The notes under the pieces: model-generated
Told to the model about the DNA's origin: nothing
What the model saw: only the letters and a program-made list of their open reading frames with translations
The model's database searches: none
From: Syntrophomonas sp. UBA4922
GTDB lineage: Bacteria > Bacillota > Syntrophomonadia > Syntrophomonadales > Syntrophomonadaceae
Length of the DNA stretch: 10,744 bases
Reading direction: 5' to 3'
Assembly: GCA_002398825.1 (NCBI GenBank)
Contig: DHBS01000015.1
Location: 82,768-93,511 of the forward strand
Translations under genes and position numbers: made by a program
Shown: positions 5,881-10,744 of the stretch, piece by piece
Numbering within the stretch: position 1 is the first letter of the stretch
Layout of the letters: every line of letters begins with the position of its first letter

Positions 5881-6027
5881 CTACGCAGCAGTTTCAAGCC
5901 ACTGCTCGTTATAATCCCGCACAGAAATAAAAGAAGACCGGTCGGCATTGGGCAATCCAACCTGGTCTCCAGCTGTCTGGTCGGCTGATAATGTGTTATG
6001 CCGGCAGATAATGGGAGGACAGTTTCC
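5881..6027 (-). pseudogene. 48-codon open fragment after the ABC ATPase gene
   Basis: Between TAA at 6030-6028 and TAG at 5883-5881 the minus strand is open and reads GNCPPIICRHNTLSADQTAG, then DQVGLPNADRSSFISVRD and YNEQWLETAA. There is no ATG or GTG. It begins right after the ATPase gene stop in another frame. It is probably the front part of the same decayed gene as 5836-5595, making a lost last gene of the operon, though the two parts cannot be joined with certainty. Confidence 0.3.
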
Positions 6028-6031
6028 TTAT

Positions 6032-6799
6032 CTAAATAGAATATTCGATATCGGTCTTGAATTCCGCGAAAAATTCCTGATAGATCTCGTTTCGCAGTCT
6101 GGTATACTCGTAACTGCTGCGCTTGCGCGGGTGCGCCATATCGCTTTTCACAATTTTCTTGATGGTCCCGGGGCGGCGAGACATCAGCACAATGTGGTCG
6201 GCAAGGAACACCGCTTCATCGATATCATGCGTGACGAGAACTATGGTTGTTTTTTCCTGCTCCCAAATTTTCAAGATCTCCTGCTGCATGTTGATGCGCG
6301 TAAAGGCATCCAAAGAGCCAAACGGCTCATCGAGAAGCAGCACATCGGGGCGGTTCACAAGTGCCCGCGCGATGCTGACCCGCTGCTGCATGCCGCCGGA
6401 AAGCTGTCCGGGCAGCGCCGTTTCAAAACCAGTGAGACCTACAAGCTTGATATGCTCGTCGATCTGTTGCCGGTCTTCCGGCGAGGTTTTGAAGATGCCA
6501 AAGCGGATGTTTTCACGCACCGACAGCCAGGGAAACAGCCTCGATTCCTGAAAGATCATGCCGATTTCCAGCGTCGGCTCTTTAACCTCGCGCCCGCGCA
6601 GACGGACGGAACCCTCCGTCGCGGATTCAAGCCCTGCCATAATGCGCAAAAGCGTGCTTTTTCCGCATCCGCTCGCCCCTACGATACTGTAAAAGCTGCC
6701 TTCGGGGATATCGAGATCAATATCGCGCAGCACCTCAAGATTGCTTCCGGACAGAGAAAACGTCTTCTGCACGTGCTGGATGTTTAAAAACGGCTCCAT
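6032..6799 (-). CDS. ABC importer ATP-binding protein, SsuB/TauB type
   Basis: A 255-residue ATPase of the nitrate/sulfonate/taurine importer family. Walker A is GASGCGKST (41-49), Q-loop Gln84 lies in IFQESRLFPWLSV, the signature is LSGGMQQR (133-140), Walker B is VLLLDEPFGSLD (153-164) and the H-loop is His191 in VTHDIDEAV. The phrase ESRLFPWLSVRENI is characteristic of the Ssu/Tau/NrtD group. It would drive uptake together with the permease and lipoprotein encoded just upstream. The ATG at 6799 follows AAAGGAG; 21 bases separate it from the permease stop. All motifs are intact. The substrate cannot be read from the ATPase. Confidence 0.93.
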   Translation of the reverse strand: MEPFLNIQHVQKTFSLSGSNLEVLRDIDLDIPEGSFYSIVGASGCGKSTLLRIMAGLESATEGSVRLRGREVKEPTLEIGMIFQESRLFPWLSVRENIRFGIFKTSPEDRQQIDEHIKLVGLTGFETALPGQLSGGMQQRVSIARALVNRPDVLLLDEPFGSLDAFTRINMQQEILKIWEQEKTTIVLVTHDIDEAVFLADHIVLMSRRPGTIKKIVKSDMAHPRKRSSYEYTRLRNEIYQEFFAEFKTDIEYSI

Positions 6800-6820
6800 G
6801 TCATGTCTCCTTTATCCACG

Positions 6821-7606
6821 TTATGCCCACTTGATGATCTTATTCTGCAGTCGGGCCAGCAGGATGTCGATTAAAATGCCGACCACGCCTATGGTCAACA
6901 GCCCGAGGAACATGGCTGCGGGCAGGGACATTTCCCTGCCGTAGGAGATGATATATCCGACGCCGCGGGTCGCGCCGATCATTTCGGCAGCCACCACGCC
7001 GCGCCATGCGGTGCTGAGTCCCAGCCGGAACCCGGTGACAAGCTCAGGCACGGCCGCCGGAAAAATGATGCGGCGCAGAATGGTGAACCGGTCCTTTTTC
7101 AAAAGCCGCGCCACTTCAAGGTATTTTGAGTCGGTGCTTCGGATGCCCTGCTCGGTGTTTAAGAGCACCGGCCACAAAGCGCCCACGGCAATGACCAGAA
7201 TTTTGGATTTTTCGCCGATTCCGAACCACAGGATGAAAAGCGGCACCAGACCCACCATAGGAATTGGCCGGAGCACGCCGAGAATGACAGCTGACAGCCG
7301 GTTAAACCACGGAGAAAGACCGAGCAGCGTCCCGAAAATCAAGCCGGTCAGGCCGCCGAGAAGAAACCCGGCGCCTACGCGGCTAAAGCTGCTCGCGAAA
7401 TGTTCAGACAGCAATCCGCTTTTCGCGTAGGACACCATGGTCTCCATAATCTTCTGCGGCGTCGGCAGGATTGACAGATTTAGGTGCCCGCCATCGCCCA
7501 GGACCTGCCAGACGGCAATCACAAATAGCGGTGCGACCAAGAAAAGCGCGTAATCTATAATCTGTCCGACCTTTTCGTTTCGTCTCGGTCTTTCTGATTT
7601 ATTCAT
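6821..7606 (-). CDS. ABC importer permease, SsuC/TauC type
   Basis: A 261-residue membrane protein of the BPD transport family with about six membrane segments; the first spans about residues 17-36. It starts with a basic cytoplasmic tail (MNKSERPRRNEK). LRPIPMVGLVPLFILWFGIG (112-131) is the hallmark of sulfonate/nitrate/taurine permeases. The EAA coupling loop is at about 162-190 (YLEVARLLKKDRFTILRRII, then FPAAVPELVTG). It forms a homodimeric channel with two copies of the ATPase. The start overlaps the lipoprotein stop by four bases, so the two are translationally coupled. Confidence 0.93.
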   Translation of the reverse strand: MNKSERPRRNEKVGQIIDYALFLVAPLFVIAVWQVLGDGGHLNLSILPTPQKIMETMVSYAKSGLLSEHFASSFSRVGAGFLLGGLTGLIFGTLLGLSPWFNRLSAVILGVLRPIPMVGLVPLFILWFGIGEKSKILVIAVGALWPVLLNTEQGIRSTDSKYLEVARLLKKDRFTILRRIIFPAAVPELVTGFRLGLSTAWRGVVAAEMIGATRGVGYIISYGREMSLPAAMFLGLLTIGVVGILIDILLARLQNKIIKWA

Positions 7607-8622
7607 TGTCCGAGCCCTGTTAATTTCACATAAGTGTCGTCCACAAGATCGTCCGCGTCAAGCTGCTTGGTAATAAAGCCCTGATCCAGGCTGAATTCGA
7701 TGGTATTGTTCAACGCATCGACCAGATCCTGATCTACGCCGACCTTCCAAACTTTGTCGATATAGTATTTGCGGGTACCTTCGAGGTCTTCGCTGCCCAT
7801 AAATTTGGCCACGATTTGGACCGACTCGTCAAGATTTCCCGCGATCCACTTGTTGGTTTGGTTGATTACCTTGAGATAGCGGGCGACGATTTCGGGGTTT
7901 TTCCTCAAATACTCTCCGCGGCCATACGCGACGACCATGATCTTGTCGTATCCTTCGGTCGTCGAAACCTCGACCATGTCGTCACGCGCCAAAAGCTTCG
8001 AGCGCTGCGGTTCATCCAGCACCGCCGCGTCGATCACGCCTTGGGTAAGGGCGGTGACGCCCTCGGCTTTCTGCAGGTTCAGCATTTCGATGTCGTTCTC
8101 GGAATAACCCAACGTACGAACTATGTTGAGCAAGGCCTTGTGAAAGTTTGAGCCGAACTGAATGGCGATTTTCTTGCCTTTGATGTCCTCAAGCTTTTGG
8201 ATGCCCGACTTCTTGTTGGCGATCATGCTGTATCCCTTGGGCGATTCCCAGAGATAGGATATCACCTGGATATCCACACCGTTGCCCCAGACCTGGATCG
8301 TGGGCATATCGCCCATGTTGGCGATATCGATCTGGTTGGTGGTGACAGCCTCGTTTTGAGCGGGGCCGTTTGCAAAATGCGGGATTTCCACTTCGACTTT
8401 ATCGCCGAATTCTTCCTTGAAAAAGCCCTTTTCATACGCAACGATGATTGGGAAATAGTTTAAGTTGTGGCCCACGACCAGCTTGGTGGCCGTGTTCAGT
8501 TCCCCGGCGGGCGTGACAGGCGCGGTGGCGGTATTATCCGCCTTTTTGGCGCAGCCAAACAGGGACAGCATGCCGACCGCGAGCAAAACAACCGCAATCC
8601 ATTTGTAAACACGCATTTTCAT
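7603..8622 (-). CDS. ABC importer substrate-binding lipoprotein, SsuA/NMT1 type
   Basis: A 339-residue binding protein. It has a lipoprotein signal: basic MKMRVYK, a hydrophobic stretch at 8-21, and a lipobox ending LFGC with Cys24 as the lipid-anchored residue. A spacer AKKADNTATAPVTPAG follows. The mature part begins with LVVGHNLNYFPIIVAYEKGF, the start strand of the SsuA/TauA/NMT1-like periplasmic-binding fold. NQIDIANMGDMPTIQVWGNG and GVIDAAVLDEPQRS are the family's ligand-cleft elements. Related proteins bind aliphatic sulfonates, taurine, nitrate, bicarbonate or thiamine precursors; the ligand here is unknown. The ATG at 8622 overlaps the preceding stop by four bases, with AAGGAGGAG upstream. 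Confidence 0.92.
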   Translation of the reverse strand: MKMRVYKWIAVVLLAVGMLSLFGCAKKADNTATAPVTPAGELNTATKLVVGHNLNYFPIIVAYEKGFFKEEFGDKVEVEIPHFANGPAQNEAVTTNQIDIANMGDMPTIQVWGNGVDIQVISYLWESPKGYSMIANKKSGIQKLEDIKGKKIAIQFGSNFHKALLNIVRTLGYSENDIEMLNLQKAEGVTALTQGVIDAAVLDEPQRSKLLARDDMVEVSTTEGYDKIMVVAYGRGEYLRKNPEIVARYLKVINQTNKWIAGNLDESVQIVAKFMGSEDLEGTRKYYIDKVWKVGVDQDLVDALNNTIEFSLDQGFITKQLDADDLVDDTYVKLTGLGQ

Positions 8623-9098
8623 TTGTACTCCTCCTTGGTAATATGGTCAATGTGGATTTCATACGGATGTGCCGCTCTTTCATACGCCTGTCGGGTTGAA
8701 AAGGTCTGTTCTCTTTCCGTTTCCGGGGTGATCAGCCACAGCGCCGAAAGGTCAACATCCTCGCCGAGCAGCTTTTGCACCTTGTCGTATGCGTCTAAAA
8801 ACAGTTGCCCGGCGATAATCGCTTTTTGGGGCACACCCTTGATCTGGTAGCTTTTATGATCGGGCGTCACCGCGGTGACAGCGACGGTCTTATGAAACCA
8901 GATGCTGTACACCAGATTTTTCTGGGTCTGTGAGGTTTCCAGAAGCTCGTAAACCACAACGCTGCCATCGTCCAGAATCGTGATCAGACCCTTCGGCACC
9001 GCGTGCGGGGCGCCGTCCTTTCCGACGGTGGCAATGATTTTAACAGAATCTGGCGAGCGAAACGCCGCGATAGCTTCCGGCGATAATTGAAATGACAT
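8619..9098 (-). CDS. PNPOx-like split-barrel protein (flavin or related cofactor binding)
   Basis: A 159-residue protein of the pyridoxamine 5'-phosphate oxidase-like superfamily. The opening VKIIATVGKDGAPHAVPKGL (19-38) is the first beta hairpin of the FMN-binding split barrel, and the NLVYSIWFHKTVAVTAVTPD part (62-81) forms the following strands. Members bind FMN, F420 or haem, or act as storage or reductase proteins, so the exact reaction is open. It lacks the long C-terminal PLP-oxidase signature, so true PdxH activity is unlikely. The ATG at 9098 follows AGGAGG at a good distance. It lies ten bases after the radical SAM gene and overlaps the lipoprotein gene, which ties it to that enzyme and the importer. 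Confidence 0.85.
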   Translation of the reverse strand: MSFQLSPEAIAAFRSPDSVKIIATVGKDGAPHAVPKGLITILDDGSVVVYELLETSQTQKNLVYSIWFHKTVAVTAVTPDHKSYQIKGVPQKAIIAGQLFLDAYDKVQKLLGEDVDLSALWLITPETEREQTFSTRQAYERAAHPYEIHIDHITKEEYK

Positions 9099-9108
9099 GA
9101 CGCGCCTC

Positions 9109-10380
9109 CTATATCCGGTCTAAGTTTACATTCGGGTGCATTCCGCATTTGCGATAGCTGTCCATATAAGTCGGGATCCGGTATTTCTGCAGGATATCGT
9201 AAAACCCTTTTGTGATATGCACGTAATAATCGAGTGATGGGGGATTCTGATTCCAGAAAATCGAGCCCGGCACCACGTTCCAAACGTCGTGCTTTAACCC
9301 CACGCCGTGGCTTGCCAGCTCTTCCGCCTCCTCAAGGTCCACGCGAATCGCCTCGGCCTCCGAGGTGAAGCCGTGGGGCGTGGCCAGTTCAGCCCCGCTC
9401 ACAATGCCGGTGTTGACTTGGCCTTTGCCGAAAATCTCTACCGCATCGTACAGACGGCGCTTCCATTCGTCATAGCTGATGTACGCCGCTTTTCCAGGGC
9501 AGAGCCATTTGTAAATCCGCTCGTCGAAGGCCTCAAGATCGGTGGTATAACTTGTCAAACCGGTTTCATAGTAAAGCCGTTCAAGCTGCTTGCGATTAAA
9601 CGCGGTGCTGTTGACCTGGCTTGGGAAACGCGGCGTTTCAAACACCGTGCCGAGTACTTTCAGCGCCGCGATATACCCCTCGAGCTCGTCGTCGAAGGGC
9701 TCGTTGCCGCTGAAAATGCTGCCACCCGTCAGAATTACGCCCACAAAGCGTCCTTTTTCCTTAACAAGCTCCAGCATGGTTTCGCGAAGATCGTCCGCGT
9801 TGAAGCGCTCGTTGGCCTTGCCTTTGTACCGCACACCGCCTGCCCCGATACCGCAGTATTTGCAGCCGTGACCTGGTACGGCCCAGAAGTGGCAGTAATT
9901 GCTCATTGACACGGAATATCGCTGCGGGCGGGCGTCGAGCACCTCTTTCATCGGTGTGCCCCGGCTTGTGGTTTTGTCGAAAAATTGAGGTTTTTCCCAA
10001 TACTCGACCTCGTCGATTATCCGGTCTTCATCCACCAGCACGGTTTTCCCGTCCACCACGTCGATTAGATAAGGGTCGCGCCACGTTTGCGTGCTGGTCT
10101 CCGACACGATGATGCTGGTGCCGTCGCGCAGCAGCAGCGACGTGGGAATCCCCCTGCCCTCATATACCGCGAAATGCGGCTTGGTGATCTGATGAATCGC
10201 GGGGTCGAGCCGGGCAAGCGCAGCGTCGGTATAATGCACCCCGCGCCGCTGTACGTCAATCTGTGTAATGATAAAAGGGGAGACGGTGGGATATTTTTTC
10301 AATATTTCAAAAAAACTTTCTTCTTTTTTCCGCCAGTCGGGGTCGATCTTAGGTTTTCTGATTTTTTCTTCCGTTGCCAT
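9109..10380 (-). CDS. Radical SAM enzyme with unusual CX9CX2C cluster motif
   Basis: A 423-residue protein. The cluster motif is Cys163, Cys173 and Cys176 (NYCHFWAVPGHGCKYCGIG): nine residues separate the first two cysteines instead of the usual three. A GGE-like motif LTGGS (217-221) follows at the right distance for SAM binding. Later blocks, NTGIVSGAEL (323-332) and LKHDVWNVVPGSIFWNQNP (362-380), resemble the strands 4-6 region of BioB/HmdB-like barrels. About 150 residues precede the motif, which is long for the superfamily. Cys294 and Cys412 could hold an extra ligand. The enzyme would make a 5'-deoxyadenosyl radical; its substrate is not known but may be the cargo of the importer encoded downstream. 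AGGAG lies nine bases before the ATG. It is the first complete gene of the operon, 48 bases after metK. Confidence 0.88.
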   Translation of the reverse strand: MATEEKIRKPKIDPDWRKKEESFFEILKKYPTVSPFIITQIDVQRRGVHYTDAALARLDPAIHQITKPHFAVYEGRGIPTSLLLRDGTSIIVSETSTQTWRDPYLIDVVDGKTVLVDEDRIIDEVEYWEKPQFFDKTTSRGTPMKEVLDARPQRYSVSMSNYCHFWAVPGHGCKYCGIGAGGVRYKGKANERFNADDLRETMLELVKEKGRFVGVILTGGSIFSGNEPFDDELEGYIAALKVLGTVFETPRFPSQVNSTAFNRKQLERLYYETGLTSYTTDLEAFDERIYKWLCPGKAAYISYDEWKRRLYDAVEIFGKGQVNTGIVSGAELATPHGFTSEAEAIRVDLEEAEELASHGVGLKHDVWNVVPGSIFWNQNPPSLDYYVHITKGFYDILQKYRIPTYMDSYRKCGMHPNVNLDRI

Positions 10381-10428
10381 GTCTACAATCTCCTTTCATG
10401 ACTGATACAATTACTACCATCTTCCCTG

Positions 10429-10744
10429 TTAACCGACCTTTCCCAGGCTGCCGGCCTGTTTGAGCTGGTCGACTTTATCCAGCCGCTCCCAGGGTAGATC
10501 TATATCCGTCCGTCCGAAATGCCCGTAAGCGGCGGTCTGTTGGTAAATGGGGCGTCTTAAATCGAGCTCCTTGATGATCCCGGCCGGACGAAGGTCGAAA
10601 TACTGGTTAATCAGGTTAATCAACTGTGCATTACCGATTTTTCCGCTCCCAAAAGTATTCACATATATGGACACGGGATGAGCCACCCCGATTGCATAGG
10701 CAATTTGGATCTCGATCCTCTCGGCCAGACCGGCGGCCACAATA
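10429..10744 (-). CDS. metK: S-adenosylmethionine synthetase, C-terminal part only
   Basis: The last ~105 residues of MetK; the gene continues beyond the right edge. Diagnostic blocks are NIVAAGLA-like IVAAGLAERIEIQIAYAIGV, AHPVSIYVNTFG, FDLRPAGIIKELDLRRPIY, QQTAAYGHFGR and LPWERLD, all family hallmarks of the C-terminal domain. The GTG at 10740 is an internal valine, not a start. MetK makes SAM from methionine and ATP. The stop (10431-10429) is followed by only 48 bases before the radical SAM gene on the same strand, and no hairpin terminator is seen between, so read-through from metK into the operon is likely. Confidence 0.96.
   Translation of the reverse strand, partial: IVAAGLAERIEIQIAYAIGVAHPVSIYVNTFGSGKIGNAQLINLINQYFDLRPAGIIKELDLRRPIYQQTAAYGHFGRTDIDLPWERLDKVDQLKQAGSLGKVG

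Noticed and set aside
5948..6787. A 279-codon plus-strand open frame
   Set aside because: It lies antisense over the ABC ATPase gene, whose complete motif set shows the minus strand is the coding one.
9307..10401. Plus-strand frames of 200, 93, 68 and 104 codons
   Set aside because: They are antisense to the radical SAM gene and follow from its high GC content at third positions.

Overview
The window looks like a chromosomal segment of an anaerobic, probably spore-forming Firmicute; a Negativicutes/Sporomusa-type host is my guess, from the style of the proteins, and is not proven. Supporting signs are strong AGGAG-type ribosome binding sites, a soluble PAS histidine kinase of the sporulation-kinase style, and an anaerobe-type radical SAM gene. 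No rRNA, complete tRNA, insertion sequence or prophage is visible.

Layout. Bases 1-60 hold the first 16 nt of a tRNA gene running leftwards out of the window, with its promoter. A cytosolic double-PAS sensor kinase follows (291-1874, +). It converges on a tyrosine-recombinase-like gene (1916-2698, -) that has lost key catalytic residues. Bases 2742-3024 carry broken coding remnants that run into fetA-fetB (3026-4436, +), an ABC pair of the iron-export family. A bidirectional-looking hairpin at 4596-4623 separates fetAB from a hicA-hicB toxin-antitoxin operon (5213-4626, -), whose promoter contains a clear palindromic operator. Next come a one-spacer CRISPR unit of type I-E repeat style (5411-5499, no cas genes here) and about 500 bases of decayed minus-strand coding sequence.

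The right half is one compact minus-strand unit, read from 10744 down to 6032: metK (3' end only), a radical SAM protein with an unusual cysteine spacing (CX9CX2C), a small PNPOx-fold protein, then the lipoprotein, permease and ATPase of a sulfonate/nitrate/taurine-type ABC importer. The last genes overlap by 4 bases or sit within about 20 bases of each other. The likely logic is uptake of a small anionic or organosulfur-like compound and its processing by a SAM-dependent radical enzyme plus a flavin- or cofactor-binding partner, with metK upstream to supply SAM. The substrate is unknown. This radical SAM/PNPOx/ABC unit is the best candidate in the window for an undescribed pathway.
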